DNA from: Drosophila persimilis
Taxonomy: Eukaryota; Arthropoda; Insecta; Diptera; Drosophilidae
Direction: 5' to 3'
DNA: 64,000 nucleotides
Assembly: GCF_003286085.1 (NCBI RefSeq)
Contig: NW_020825365.1
Location: 806,001 to 870,000 of the forward strand
Under the pieces are notes generated by a model. The model searched no databases. It was given only the letters and a program-made list of their open reading frames with translations, and was not told the DNA's origin. This document shows positions 49,712 to 61,996 of this stretch, piece after piece. A program made the position numbers and the translations under genes. How positions within the stretch are numbered: the stretch's first letter is position 1; each line of letters begins with the position of its first letter.

Positions 49712-52700
49712 TCCTGCTGTTATGTTTATACGCGATGAGATATTGCGATGAAGTACTGCAGATAGAGGAAACAATTTGAATGTGGAAATGCTCAATCGGC
49801 GACATGGTGTTTGATGGAAGATATCCTTATTGAAAAGTGGCATATGCTTTTTTCCTGTGTAAGTATCTGAAAACTTGAATTGGGGGCACATAAATTGATT
49901 ACCAAATGGCAAAAGAATATAATGGTATCTTTCATGTGGGATTTAATTTTCCAAAGTTTCTTCATTTTATACTTTTTAATGGAAATCTTCGGAAATCAGT
50001 AATCGGTACCGTTCCTTCCTTTAACGATCTTTTTTAATCGCTCTATAGGCAACGCATAAACCGCTCTGTCATCTGTATTACTGTGCGAGTGATTGTCCCT
50101 ACATATACATATGTATGTATGTATGCCCCTAAGGCTGCTAAACGATACATTCTCCTCCACCCACATCCTGCTTCCCCCATGGCACTCTCACTGGCACTGG
50201 CACTGGCACTAGCACTGGCACTGGCACCCACCCCCGCTGTGTTTAGTGTTTAGTGCGGCTAGATTTTTAGTGCTGGTAATAAAATTAAGTCGTCGTCGCT
50301 GCGTTTTATGGGCAGGCAGCCTCTACTCTCATTGTTGCTGTGGCTATTACTGTTGCTCCACTGTGATTTGTTATGGGTGGCATCCTCTCTCTGGCTCGTT
50401 GAAAAATGTTAGCAATTTGCTAAATTAGAAAATAATGAAATGCAATTATGACAAACATTTATTTGTGCGGTCTACGGTCTGCGGTCTGCGGTCTGCCGTC
50501 GCCATTCTACAGCACAGAGAGAAGCAATGGCATTCACTCTCGAGGAGGAAATTACGCTGCTGATTGAGATGTAGGAGTAGGGGGAGGGGGAGGTGTGCGG
50601 TGTGCGGTGGGCGGTTGTGTGTGCGGTCATAAGTGGTTATTAATAGTCAACTCGATGGGAAATATATTAGTAGATGTGTGTGTTATCGATATGATTACGT
50701 ACCGCCCAACTGGAGTTCGGCCGTCGATTGGATTTGTTCCCATTCATTGGAGACGAAGCACTGATACATGCCAGGATCCTCTTTCTGCACCTTCTTGATG
50801 ATCAAACGTGGCGGATCGGTGAGGATCTGTGCGCATAGATGAATGATTGTTAAGGGAACTAATTGATTGTGCCTGAGAGAGGTGGAAGGTGGAATGTGGA
50901 ATATGAAATGTGTCTTACCTCCACACGATTGTCCCTGAGTATGGGCTTGCCATCGTGCAACCAGTTCACATCGTGCACCGGATGGCCAGAGACAATGCAT
51001 TGGAATTGCGCATCCTTATCGACATCTACCGTCTGCACCTGTGGCTGCAGATGGGCCGTCAGAGGAGCTGCAGATATGGGATGTTAATGTATGGAGAAGG
51101 TAGTCGCACTCTTTATCTATCTGCTGTACATCCTTCACCACACTTTTCCCCCCACAGGCAGACACACTCACCTGTCACCGTTAGCGACACTTGGATGGTC
51201 TCCTCGCCAGCCGTATTGTTCACCCAGCACAAATATTTTCCACTATCCTCGAGACGTGCCTGCAATGGATGAAATCAATTGGCAATCAGCAGGGGGCTGG
51301 GGTTTCCTCCTGGCTCTTTTTCGTTCTGGGTATAGAGGAGGTAGAGGAGAGCCTACGCACCTTGGTGATTTTCAGCAATCCGGCGGATACGATGGTGATG
51401 CGTTCGCTGAGCTGCAGAGGCAGCAGCTGCTCGTTCTCCTCCTTGAACCACCTGAAGGACGACGGCACAGACACGGACACAGGCACATGCCAGAGAATGA
51501 AGAAACATGCGATGAAATGCTAGCCAAACAAAGGACTCGGAACTCGGAACTCAGGACAAAGGCAAAGACAAACAGCTCTAAGGGGGAAATGGAAATGGAT
51601 TGGGGGAAATGGCTGGGAAATCGTGGAATTCTCGTCCCTCATTCCTCGTTCCTCGTTTCTCGTTTCTCGTTTATTTGCCAACGATTTTGGCATTTGTTTT
51701 TCTGTTGCTTTAAACAAATTGAAAATGAAGATTGAATTATCAATAATTTCGATTCATTCAATTTCTTTTCGATTATGCTGCACGTAGCCTTGATTGGGCG
51801 ACTGTTGAGAGGGGTTGGGGCGGTAAGATTGAAGGCCAAAGGCGTACCAAGGAGGGGGAAGCTAAATATTAAAAAAAGATTGTCTTTGCTTAATTTACTT
51901 GATATGTTTTCCCGAATCGATATGTAATACATATGTACATATATGTAAATATGTATGTATAACATTATTATATTATGCGTAGAAATCACGCATGGAAAGA
52001 AATCCGTTGCCCCCTTCGCGAAGTCCTGGCTACGCCCGTGTTGAAGGCCGTTCAGGCTGTTCAAATATATTTCTATAGTTCATAAAACTGATTGCATTTA
52101 AGTGGGGATAACGATGGGAAGTGGTCGAGCAGGCAGGAGGACGAGTGATTTTTATTCATATATGCATATGCTCTGCTCTGCCTTAGTTATGGGGTATTCA
52201 TGATCGGATTGAGGGACTGATGGGGCATATGGATAGGTTAATTGGACCTACTTTTGGTTGGGAAGATTCTTCGATAGTTGTGTTTCAATTATTCCCTATT
52301 ATTCCTTTTTTCAATGTACTTCATCTTTGTATGGGGAAATTTGAGTTTATTTTCACTTCTGTTCTCCCACCCTCCAGTATCCTCAGTGTAGGATTTACCA
52401 GGTGCTCGGAGCACAGCCCCGCAGACTAGCAGCTTGCCAAATAGCTGCCAAGTATTGGCCTGGCCTCCATTTTATACAAAATGCTCTTGCTAAATGTTTC
52501 CTTTAGGGAATCATACCTTATAACGTGTACCTCATCACCTTACACCACTTTATATCCCTTTAAATGAAGGATGGATTTGACTACTTTGTTCTCGATTTTG
52601 GTTTATCCCTCAGTAAAGGGTATCTCCTGTGGCTACTCCACCCATTTCCCCACCCAACTTTGAACGCATTTCCCGATGCAAGAAATTGAATTCTGAAAAA

Positions 52701-55700
52701 ATATCTCAATTGCGTAAATCAACAGAGGAAATGCAGTTTTATCGGGCGTGCGTGTCATAATCTGTTTGATGCCTGCCACGCCCACCCCTCGAGGCAGCCA
52801 CAGCAACAGCAACAGCAACTGCAACTGCAACACAACTCTGAATGTGGGGGGATTTTTTCCATAAAAGTTATTGATTTTAATTTGGCTTTAATTGCACTTG
52901 AGTGCATTTCCCGTCTTATGGCAAAGGCATGTGCATTGCATGGGCCCCCCGGCATGGCATTTCTTAATTAAAATCATGGAAAATGCGAACCATCCAACGA
53001 GCAGAAGCTGCAGAAGATGGGGGGCTTTCAGGAGGGTGAGGAAGAGGAGGAGGTGGAGGAGGAGGAGAAGGAGGTGGAGGAGGATGAGGTGACTCTCGCC
53101 ACCACACACACATATGCTACACAGAGGATACGGAACGAGGAGATGGGCTCTCAGCGATTTGCATATGAAATGCAGTTCAATACGAAATATGGTCAGTGAT
53201 TATCAACAACTGAATTAATATGCCTTTGACGGCTCCTCTGTGTGTGTGTTTGCCTGTGTGTCTGTGTGTCTGTGTGTCTGTGTGCCTGAGGATTGTGCCC
53301 GAAATTCTTGCCAGAACAGGAGTTCCGGCCACAAAAGAGATGTCAGCGAAACAAATGCCTCATAAAAAATGATTTCAAATATTTCTAGAGACACAGAAAG
53401 AGAGAGATGGCAGCAGAATGGAACCCCCAAAGTTTCAACTATTTTCACATTTATGAGGAAAAGCAAAAGGAAAAGGGAAACCAACAGCATCAGCAGGAGG
53501 AAAACACAACAAAAAGACAACAACAACAGCAGCCTGGGACCGGGACCGGGACCGGGACCGACCTGCAGGTCGGGAAAACAGTGCAGCGGAAAAGAAAACT
53601 CAGCGCCTCACAAAACCCTCTGCCATCCGGCAGCCGCTGCCGCTGCTCTGCTGCTCCAGCATTCTTTTGGAGCGTTTTTTTTTAGTGAGGCAGAGCGCGC
53701 AACGGCATGGCACAGCGGGAGACATTAAATGAAAGCCAGTCGCTGCGATGTGGCATATCCTGGGCGCATTTTTTATGCATGCACCACGAAGGACAGAGAA
53801 GCTGGAGCAGAACACAGAGACACCGTGAGAGAGACAGAGAGCAGACACGTGCTACAATGGCATATTACATGGCATCCTTTTCGTCCGGCGAAAGCAAGGA
53901 CACACACTCTCCTACTCAGATCCCAGATCCCAGATCCCAGATCCCCATCTTTCATGCATGTTTTAGTACTTGAAAATCTCCCATGATGAGCCCAGTGCCA
54001 AAGTGGCCGTTCAGTCCAGTGATAGTCCTTCCTGGTGTGGCCTGCTTCTGGCTCCTGGCTCCTGCTACAGCTCCTTTCTTCCTTTCTTCCTTTCTTTGGA
54101 GTACTAAAAAACTTGAGCGACATTTCAGAAAGCAATTTGCCATTTTCGGCCATAAACGTTTCACAGCATTTGATTGATTTGTGTATGACTGTGACATGGC
54201 GCGGGGAGGCGGAGGCCCATTCCATCCCATCCCATCTCAAACGAATGCCAAGTCAAGACTAACGCCTCTCTGAGTGCCTCAATAAACAACACATAGCGGG
54301 GCAGAGTCGAGTGGCATTTGTTCACCTTGCCCCTCCAGACAGCGGGGGGGTTGGGCGTTCCAGCGTCCCGAGGATAGTTCTTGGGCTCAGAAGAGTTTGA
54401 AGTTATGGTTCAAAGTTTGTCAAGGTAGATCGAGTTTGAGGAATTCCTTGGTAAACTTCGTTGGCAATCTCTTCGCCTTGGCTGATCCTTCATCCTGCGC
54501 CTCAGCCAAGATCTACCTCCCGGTGACCGTATCCCATGGGAATCGCATAGAGAGGCCCGAAGGACCTCCAATGGCCACTCTCTATGCGGAGGCCAATGGG
54601 GCATTTACCCTGCCGCCGTGCGCCCCACATTTTTCGACAATTTGGCTGACATTTTTATTATGATTCTATTTTTTTGCATTTATTTTTTCGTTTCTCGTTT
54701 TAGTTGGCTTCCGCTTGTTGTGTGCGCCAATCCCTTGCAAAAGGTATTTTGATTACGACGAAATCCTTGCCCCATCTAAGACCTTTTAAAGATATATGTA
54801 TTCCTGAAAAGCATTAACAGCCCTGTATCGTCAGACACACAATGCGGGTCCTTCTATCAACTGTCTGGGTTTCTGAAAACTATACCCTCAGAACAATAAA
54901 ACATGCTTTTTTTATGAAAACAGTCGGGGGAAATCGAAGTCTTTGTGAGAAAAACTAATTCGTTTTTGAATATAGTCCCGGTAAAATACTGCTCACTGGG
55001 GTCCTAATACAATATTTACATCCATCACAATCATAGAATCAAAGCTCATATATTCCAGCGTCTCCACACGACCTCTCAATCTTTAAGGGTATCAAGCGAT
55101 TCGGCGCTGCGGCCCAGATTTACTTCCTCATTTATTGTGGATTTTTTGGGAAAAGCGTTAAATATTTCACATTGTCATAAAGTGCGCGCCAACTGCGGTT
55201 CTGGGTTCGGTTTTGAGATGGGGTCTGGATGGAGACCGAGCATGGCCCCGTGACGGGACTCCGACTCGTCCTTCAGCCCCGTACCCCCATGGCCATTCCC
55301 ATTCCCATTCCCATTCCCACTCCCACTCCATCTCCCAGGACCAGTCACGGCCACAGCTGTGTCCTGTGACATGGCCACGTGTTTCAAGCTGTTGTCGCGA
55401 TATTTTTGTTGGATTTTTTCGGTGTTGTGTGGTGTGGTGTGGTGTGTGTGTGGTGTGTGTGTTTTGTGTGTTGCATGCTACTGCTACTGCTACTGCTACT
55501 CACCGATATGTTGGCACCGGATGTCCTTGAGCTATGCACGGCAACGTTGTTTGGCCATTAAGGACAACATGCCGCATCGAATGCTTCTCCACGTTGATGC
55601 GCGGCTGTACCATGCCCTTGGGCTCCGTTACAATAATGCGGCCAGGATATGTTGAAATTTGTATTTCACCTGTGTGTGCCGCGGAGTGGGGAAGCAGGAG

Positions 55701-58700
55701 AGAGAGAGGAAGAGAGAGAGAGAGAGAGGGAGAAGGTTGAAAAATATGCGAAAACGAGGGGGAACGTTGTGAGCCGCAGCTAAGGCCGCGACTCTACATT
55801 TATAGCCCGAAACTAAGTCAGCATGGCTCCCCTCCACCAGAGGGCACATACACTGCACTACAAAGAATGTGTGAGAGAGAGAGAGAGATAGAAAATGAGA
55901 AATGAGTAAACGCATGGACGCCGCGGCGTTGTAAAGCCACAACATTTGCTATCCGATCTGATCCAGATGCGGAATATGCCAGATATAGTCTCTCAGATCT
56001 AGGCGCTCATCGGGACGGACAGATGGGCAGATGGACAGACAGGCATGGCCCAATTGACTCCGCTATTGATGCTGATCAAGAATATATGTATATCCCTTAT
56101 GGGGTCGGAAACGCTTCCTTCCGGGCGTTGCACACATCCACTTTCCCCACAAATCGAATATACCCTGTACTAATTTTGAGTGTCGGGTATAGAAAGACTC
56201 AAGTGATGTGGCCCCCCCTGCCCCAGTGGCATTTACTTAGATTTAAGGCGGGCTCGTGCCACTGAATTTATGGTGCAAATCCTGCGGACCATCGCTTAAC
56301 CTCAATGTGTTTACTTTTTGCATATATACATATGTACAAAGGTATGTAGGTAGGTGTAGGTACAGTATATTTTTAATTAATTGAAAGAAAATGAAAGCAA
56401 TCAAGTTGATTGCTTGGACAGAGGGAAGCACCTGCCATCACATCACAGGACTTTAATATTTCCTTGTATTTCTTTCCCGAACATCCTTTTTCTGTGGCCT
56501 CCAAATCACAGCAAAACTCTGGCCCCGTCCCAGCCATAAGGAAGTCCTGTATATGTTATGCAGAGCGAAAACTAATTCAATTTTCAACTATTCGGATAGC
56601 TTCATTATGGCTTCCATTGTTCCACATTCGGGTTTGGGCCTTGGGTTTTGCATTGTGTTTTTGGCTTCGCTTCATTGTTGGCTAAATAAATGGATTTTTG
56701 GGTTTAAATTGTAATTATGCGGGAAAGACAGAGAGACGGACAGGGAGGGGGACAGGGAGAGGGACAGGGAGAGCGACAGGGAGAGGGACAGGGAGAGGGA
56801 GAGAGCCCTCAGCGCTCTGGTCTGTGCGATAAATGAATTAGTCATGAATACTCCGCCAAACATCATCCTCGATGCCAGTCCATGGCCGTAACGAACCCAC
56901 GGCTCATGTTACACTTTTAATGAGTGGCACTCGAAGCCCAGTGGCTGCTCCAGTGGTTGCCATGGAGTGGCAGGTGGCATTGTTGTTTGCTGTTGCAGCC
57001 GACTACCAACTCCCCCCCAATTAATATGCAGCTCATATTTCCCGCTGCTTTTACGGCCAAAACTGTAGTGCAACTTGCGGTTTTTGTGGCTCAATTCAAT
57101 TTGATTAATTAGGCAAACAACAGGCGAAAATAGGATGTGCATGTGGATGTGGATGTGGATGTGCATGTAGATGTGCAAGTGGATGTGCATGTGGTGGTGG
57201 TGGCGGTGGTGCCGGTGGTGCCGGTGGTGGCGGTGGTGGTGGAGATGGAGATGGTATTGGGGGAAATGGCAACCGCAAATGGCAGCCACCACCTGAAAAT
57301 GTAGCAGGAAAATGTATAAATTCAACTTTCAAGATGCATACCGAGAAATGAACTGCAAATAAACGACAAGCAAACAATGCAAACATTTACAGATACAATC
57401 TCCCTCGCACATACGGCAAAGATTGAAAGGAATGGAGCGGAACGGAAGAGAAAAGAAAAGAAAAGAAAAGAAAAGGGAGCGGAAAAAGGTAACGTAAAAC
57501 TCCGAACTGGGGGGAATTTCGAACTTTTATCGTGTTGATTGATGATGTGAAATATGCGGCACAAAGGCTAATAGAAATTCAGCTTAAGCGCATTTTCACA
57601 CACAATAAACTTCAAATAAGCCAGCAGACACACATGGAATTTCATATGTGTTGGTACATATGTATGTATCTCCTAAGATCTCTCACGTATTGACTGTAGA
57701 CATCACAGACATCTTTTATGTGTGCGTTGCTGGAAACAGCAAAAGCATTTTCAAGCAAAAGTCCTCAGGGAAAAGCTCAATGCCCTTTTTCCGACCGGCG
57801 ATTGAATGTCACGCATCATAAATTATGCACAAAACGACAAATTGACTTTCGGCCAAGAGACAGAGACACAGAGAGACAGAGAGATAGAGGGGATCAAACT
57901 ATATGTTTTTGAGGCTTAAAGAGGGGGAAAAACTGTTTCATTCTCTGGCTAAAATTGGGGGGAAAACTATACCTTCCTCTGGGGCAAGGAGCGAAGCGAA
58001 AACTATCTTTCTCTGGCCAGGCAATTAAATTTCAATGGGAATTATGCCAAAGATAAATGTTCCATCTGTGGCCAACATTATGACCATAAGAAGCTTTCGA
58101 TTTAATAGGATAGGGGGTGTTGCTGAAATCTCTTTAATTGACCCGGTCAGGTGGTCCACACGCACATCCCCACACGCCTCCCTGGTCAAAATGCTGTTCA
58201 TTGCTTATTTATTCAACGTAATTATAGCTGGAACCAGCAGTACAGGATCCCTGGACCCTGGACCCTGGATCCTGGACTCTGTTTCTGGCTACAGCGTCCT
58301 GACTCTACGTAGTCAGCGGCGTGGCGTATTCATGCATCGCTCAGCCGGACGATTAACCTACGAAATGCGATTATCACGTACCTGTCAGTCTATTTACAGT
58401 GCGGCATGTGTAGGTTTTGTACGCATCATTGGGCCCCGCATTATTTATGTACAGCTCGCCGTTCGATAGCACCGTGTACTTGCCGCCGATGTCCGTGTTC
58501 GGATACAGATGCATGCCCGTGTCCTGCACCCAGGCGGTGACCATTACAAATTCCGACATGTAGCTGGGTACCTGGTGGTGGCGATGGCGATGGCAATGGT
58601 GGTGTAATAATAAACAGGATATATAGACAGAGCGAATCGATGGGGTAGGAGTAGGAGTAGCAGTTGCAGAAGGAGTCAGCAGAACCCCGCCTCAGGGCGT

Positions 58701-58961
58701 GGGATAACCAAATTTGATGACAGGACGAGCCCTGGTTGGGCTATCAAAATGAGATTTATCTGCTAAGTGAATTTTGTGGCGCAATCGGAGTGGGAATGCA
58801 GATCAAAACACTTTCACTCGGAGCCGCCAGGCTCCAGGCTCCAGACTCCAGGCTGCAGGAGCTCTGGCACTTGCTGACGCTTACCTGACACTTTAGCACC
58901 GCCGTATTCCCCGTCATCACGTACTCGTCGTGCACCTGGACCGTGTACTTCTGGTTGACGA
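37076..58961 (-). CDS. Dscam4: Dscam-family Ig/FNIII receptor, Ig2 to C-terminus (5' end off the right edge)
   Basis: Homophilic neuronal adhesion receptor. Minus-strand exons from 5': 58885-58961, 58382-58571 (Ig2); 55504-55669, 51361-51451, 51172-51259 (Ig3); 50919-51067, 50703-50826 (Ig4); 48611-48738, 47635-47771 (Ig5); 46798-46940, 45349-45510 (Ig6); 44498-44642, 43986-44422 (Ig7, Ig8); 43758-43911, 42537-42654 (Ig9); 41985-42147, 41422-41919, 40977-41123, 40165-40317, 39881-39975 (FN1-FN4); 38702-39752 (FN4-Ig10-FN5-FN6); 38492-38638 (membrane); 38099-38433, 37958-38030, 37536-37685, 37303-37471, 37076-37224 (tail). All junctions are GT/AG and the phases I checked agree. Landmarks: GLPYIREMPK, VPPKWILEP, GDVIS-like DDVISHVNIS. 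Ig1 and the signal peptide are outside. The symbol is a best guess: the gene is Dscam-like beyond doubt, but only one Ig7 first-half exon is present, which argues against Dscam2 with its alternative exon pair. Confidence 0.9.
38492..38638 (-). CDS. Dscam transmembrane exon
   Basis: Encodes a short juxtamembrane stretch (LYNNDHSTPVSHLSDLPFY), a single hydrophobic helix (LLLPICVSLLMLLALIGAA) and the stop-transfer LFLRKRK. Only one version is present; Dscam1, by contrast, has two alternative membrane exons. Confidence 0.9.
38702..39752 (-). CDS. Dscam 1,051-base exon: end of FN4, Ig10, FN5, FN6
   Basis: The largest exon. It carries the FN4 remainder, Ig10 (Cys in LELPCRKVG and GNYTCSVEN), and two complete FNIII domains (PPEAPNLTVINAY, YVINYKRDNGDWEEL; ESRVYGRSSWNVV, LIPGTKYQLKVTAHNNAG). 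Three and a half domains in one exon suggests intron loss relative to the finely split 5' Ig exons, or an ancestral state. Confidence 0.9.
41349..41402 (+). repeat. TGTCCG/TGTCTG hexanucleotide array in a Dscam intron
   Basis: About nine six-base units of GTCCGT or GTCTGT immediately before the splice donor of the FN1/FN2 exon on the other strand (GT at 41420-41421). On the transcript it is a pyrimidine-poor ACACGG-type array within 20 bases of the donor. Confidence 0.85.
42655..42677 (+). repeat. (TG)n array forming the polypyrimidine side of a Dscam acceptor
   Basis: On the transcript strand it is an (AC)n run ending in CAG directly at the acceptor of the exon 42537-42654. The usual pyrimidine tract is replaced by CA repeats, which bind hnRNP L-type proteins in other animals. 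Confidence 0.8.
42678..43757 (-). other. Dscam intron inside Ig9
   Basis: No nested gene. Contains GATAC-type repeats (42745-42785), an ACGGGC array (43086-43125) and CA-rich stretches. A long open frame on the minus strand here is low-complexity and I reject it as coding. Confidence 0.5.
44643..45348 (-). other. Dscam intron between Ig6 and Ig7 exons
   Basis: I searched it for a second Ig7 first-half exon (a reversed VPP-like entry and an Ig Cys) and found none. Contains G-rich GGGGGC repeats (44800-44840) and a GACGGCTCC array (45181-45216). Confidence 0.55.
45511..46797 (-). other. Dscam intron inside Ig6
   Basis: AT-rich, no element recognised. Contains short CATA and TATATC-like tracts around 45780-46020 and 46700-46760. 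Confidence 0.4.
46941..48610 (-). other. Dscam introns on both sides of the Ig5 second-half exon
   Basis: Contains a CTG run (47576-47608) and a GTAACT array (48362-48400). No nested gene supported. Confidence 0.4.
48739..50702 (-). other. Dscam intron between Ig4 and Ig5
   Basis: Holds the 12-unit CTG array at 49672-49708 and a GGCACT array at 50188-50226. Nothing else recognised. Confidence 0.45.
49672..49708 (+). repeat. (CTG)12 trinucleotide array in a Dscam intron
   Basis: Uninterrupted CTG, which is CAG on the transcript strand. Pure arrays of this length are likely to be polymorphic. Confidence 0.9.
51452..55503 (-). other. 4 kb Dscam intron inside Ig3
   Basis: No nested gene. Holds several arrays: AGG/GAGG (53030-53090), GGGACC (53534-53562), CCCAGAT (53923-53948) and CATTCC (55292-55330), plus a short element-like stretch near 52008-52045. 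Confidence 0.45.
52008..52045 (-). mobile_element. Short mobile-element-like fragment
   Basis: On the minus strand it reads GGGCGTAGCCAGGACTTCGC then GAAGGGGGCAACGG. Such words (GRSQDF-type when translated) recur in old elements of many animals. Too short to classify. Confidence 0.3.
55748..55848 (-). mobile_element. Fragment of the inverted-repeat element family
   Basis: Begins CGAGGGGGAACGTTGTGAGC and continues CGCAGCTAAGGCCGCGACTC, the reverse of the element end at 10050-10112 and close to both ends of 59780-60046. Only one end is present. Confidence 0.6.
56085..56200 (+). mobile_element. Retroelement-like 3' fragment
   Basis: Contains TATGGGGTCGGAAACGCTTC, CACACATCCACTTTCCCCAC and ATATACCCTGTACTAATTTT then a GTCGGGTATA end. 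These words recall common degraded Drosophila element tails. Unclassified. Confidence 0.4.
56738..56800 (+). repeat. Imperfect GGGACAGGGAGA minisatellite
   Basis: About five to six 12-base units in a Dscam intron. Purine-only on this strand, so it could form a triplex or H-DNA. Confidence 0.8.
57130..57245 (+). repeat. GGATGT and GGTGGC arrays in tandem
   Basis: A (GTGGAT/GTGCAT)n array of about 12 units passes directly into a GGTGGT/GCCGGT array. On the transcript strand the product is C-rich. Confidence 0.8.
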
Positions 58962-59398
58962 CTGGAACGAATTAAAAAGCATATTTTTTATGTAAATTGC
59001 TCGAGCTTTTATCTTCTATCGTGGGAGGAGGGCAATAGAGGAGGGCAAATGTTTCTGAATTATTGCGCCTAAGCAGCGTTGACACAAGTCAAGGTTCAAG
59101 GGCACACACCGGAACTGAACGGGACGGAACGGAACGGAACGGAACGTAACGGAACAGAGCAAACAAATTACGTTTAGACCCCTGTGCCATTGGCTTTTAT
59201 TAGCCAAAAGGTTATTTTCGTATTTGGCTTTGGTCTGGAGTTTTTTTGTCTGTGTATTTTCATTTTTAATGTCCATAAAAAGGGCTACGACAGCAGCAAA
59301 AATATGTGTGGCACATTAAATTCCGGCTTTTGCCCCCAGCCGCACTCCCTCAGCTGGGTCCAACATTTTGTGACACTTAACAAAAGTGTTGCCGTTTG

Positions 59399-59443
59399 TC
59401 AGGCAGGCAGGCAGGCAGGCAGGCAGGCTGGCAGGCTGGCAGG
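59399..59443 (+). repeat. (CAGG)n/(CTGG) microsatellite
   Basis: About eight AGGC units, then CTGGCAGG units. Confidence 0.85.
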
Positions 59444-59779
59444 CTCTCGTACGGGGGAAGGTCCGCGGGGGACGGTCGACAAGGTCGGTAAAAAATTGGA
59501 TTTGGCAATTTGAGTTAAAGATTTTTTGTTCTGTTGGCCTTTCTCCGCTGTCCAATGCCGAGCGCTCGGCTCCAAATTAAGAATGACAAGGATCCCCTAA
59601 CAATGGCACAAGCGAGCCAAAGGCAGGCCACAGTGGTTTAAGAATCAATGAAAGCAGGGTTTCAGAGGGAAGCTGGGAAACTTTTTACAGTAGAGTGTTT
59701 CTTGGGAATAACTTTTAACAGGTAAAGAACTATATAGCTTCGCCTCAGTTTCATAGGTCTCAGATATTTCAATGAACAA

Positions 59780-60046
59780 CGAGGGGGAACTTTGTAAGTA
59801 GCTGCTACGGCCGCATCTCTTCATTTATACGAAAAATGGATACAAAATTTGGTTTCTCTAGCTTTTATAGTCTCGTAGAGAATGACGATATCTAGCAGGC
59901 TTCCGACTCATTTTCCTTCTCTCTCTCCCACACACTCTTCGTGGTGAAATGTGTGCGCCCTCTGGCGGAGGGGAGCCCTACTGACTGAGTATCGGCTATA
60001 AAGGTAGAGTCGCAGCCGTAGCTGCGGCTCACACCGTTCCTCCTCG
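59780..60046. mobile_element. 267-base inverted-repeat element (MITE-like)
   Basis: The left end CGAGGGGGAACTTTGTAAG ... CGGCCGCATCTCTTCATTTATA and the right end TATAAAGGTAGAGTCGCAGC ... CCGTTCCTCCTCG are imperfect inverse complements over about 50 bases. The middle contains ACAAAATTTGGTTTCTCTAG and GACTGAGTATCGGC, shared with the relic at 9500-10112. No coding frame. A non-autonomous element or a solo deletion derivative. Confidence 0.6.
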
Positions 60047-61968
60047 TTTTTTTTCTTTTTCCGGACCAGTGTCCACCTTGGTCCATGATTTTGCAATGCG
60101 TTCCGAGCATTCGGCGGCTCCAGAAGCTGCCGGTTGATGGTTGATGGTTGATGGCTGATGGCATTTGGAAAATTAATTAAGACGGACAAAGGCAATTTTC
60201 AACTGTTGTGCGTAGAGTGCGTTCCATTGTTCAAGCACTTCGTTCAAAGGGGGGCTCTAATAGTAAATAGATTAGGGCAAATCTCGCCCCGCAATCCGTC
60301 AGTGCCCCAGTCCCCATTTCCCTAGATCCTCGACTACTCCCATTGGAAATCCGAGTACTAAATTTGCATGGCTTGGCCATTTTTTCGGTTTTTGTTCCTG
60401 GTTTGTGGCATTTGGTTGGCGTAACTTTAAGATTCTCAAAAATTGGATAAAAGTTTAATTTGAAAAGTTGTTGTTATTGTCCGCATTCGACTCTGTTGCC
60501 GTTTTATTTTTTGTTGGTGAAACTTTGTGACAACATTTTATTATAATTCCTCTGGCCAATGCTCCTGCTACTGCCACTGCCACTGCCACAACTGCTGCGC
60601 TGTTCTGCTATTTCCAGTGTAGTTTAGTACAATTTTGTTGTTTTATCTTCATTATTTGTATTGAAGGGAGTCCTGAGTCCTGAGTCCTGAGTCCTGAGTC
60701 CTAGCCTAGAGCTGTAGCTCTCGCCCCAAGCCCCATTCCTTCTTACGATACCTTATACCCTTACAGCCTGACAATTATTTCGGAATTTTTTAGAGGGCAA
60801 TAGCGCTGAGATCTGCTCTTCAGTTTTTAAGCTGTTTAAGCTCCTAAGATCCGTGTACTACATATATCACATTTTACTTTCACGAACAATTGTTAAGCGG
60901 CGGTTGCATGGCTCTCATTTATACCGCATTTCGTTTAATAAATGTCGTCCGACTATATTCCATACAAATATCTGAACAATCGACCTTCAAGGGTATCAAA
61001 TGCTTCGATCCCAAATGGCAGTCATGCTTTTCTTTCTTTTTTTTTTGGTGCAAAAGTTTTCTATTTTTAGCAGTGGCAGTGGCAAAGTTTTTTTCGCCTT
61101 TCATGTTGCATTTTGCATGAAAATTTCCAAACTGAAGGACAGCCCATGGAGTGTGGTATGGTGAGGCAGGACCAGAACCAGGACCCAAACAATGTTGCGC
61201 AGCAGCAGAAAAGGACAAAGAGACAGACTGAGAAGCAGACAGACAGACGGGACAGGAACAGGACAGCTGGGCAGGAAAGTAAGTATGAAAGCTAAGTTTA
61301 TAGTCGCCGCAGCACAAACTAAGAGAATAGAGACCGAGAACGAGAACGGGAACGGGAGCGGGAACGAGAAAGAGAGAGAGAGATGCGCTGCACTCGGATT
61401 TTATGCGGAAATTCATTTCCGTTTTGTTTTTGTGTATGTGAAAGTTGTTCCTCCCATCTCCAAAAAACAAAAAACAAAAAAACAAACGAGAAAGGGATGT
61501 GGATTTATGCTTATGATGTGCCTGCCGGATGGATGCTTCCAGTCTTTCGCTGATTTTAAGCTATTGTGAGGATTTTCGTACTTATTTTTAGAAAGGACTC
61601 CGGGTACTATTAAATTATCATCTGATTGAAGTGAAACAGCGGCAGAACAGAACCTGACATTTTCCAGCGTATGCAAAACTCCTTGAGGTGCATATCCTGT
61701 TCGGCAGTCTGTCTGCTCATTGCTCGAGCAGCTCGAGCAGCTCGAGGGGCATCTTCAACAATGTGCATTCAACTAATTAGAAACAAATTACGCAGGTTTC
61801 ATACACAAGCAGCCAGCGGCTGTGGCTGTGGCAGCCCCATGCAAAACTAAGGAAACTATGGAAACTTTTCTAGCTCAATCACAAAACTTTCCTCGCTCAC
61901 ACACACAAACACACACACGGGGACATAGTGAATCTTCCAAGGATTCAGTGGTATGCACCTTAGGCATA

Positions 61969-61996
61969 GATGTGTGTGTGTGTGTGTGTGTGTGTG
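61969..61996 (+). repeat. (TG)n microsatellite
   Basis: Pure TG/GT run in the large Dscam intron. Confidence 0.85.

Larger units (their letters stand above)
55670..58381 (-). other. Dscam intron between Ig2 and Ig3
   Basis: No nested gene. Contains an element end (55748-55848), a retroelement-like 3' fragment (56085-56200), a GGGACAGGGAGA array (56738-56800), GGATGT and GGTGGT arrays (57130-57245) and an AAAAG array (57449-57475). Confidence 0.45.

Noticed and set aside
51091..51735. 214-codon open frame on the plus strand
   Set aside because: Antisense to the Ig3 exons of Dscam, which have clear Ig motifs and splice sites; composition is repetitive (HRHGHRHR).
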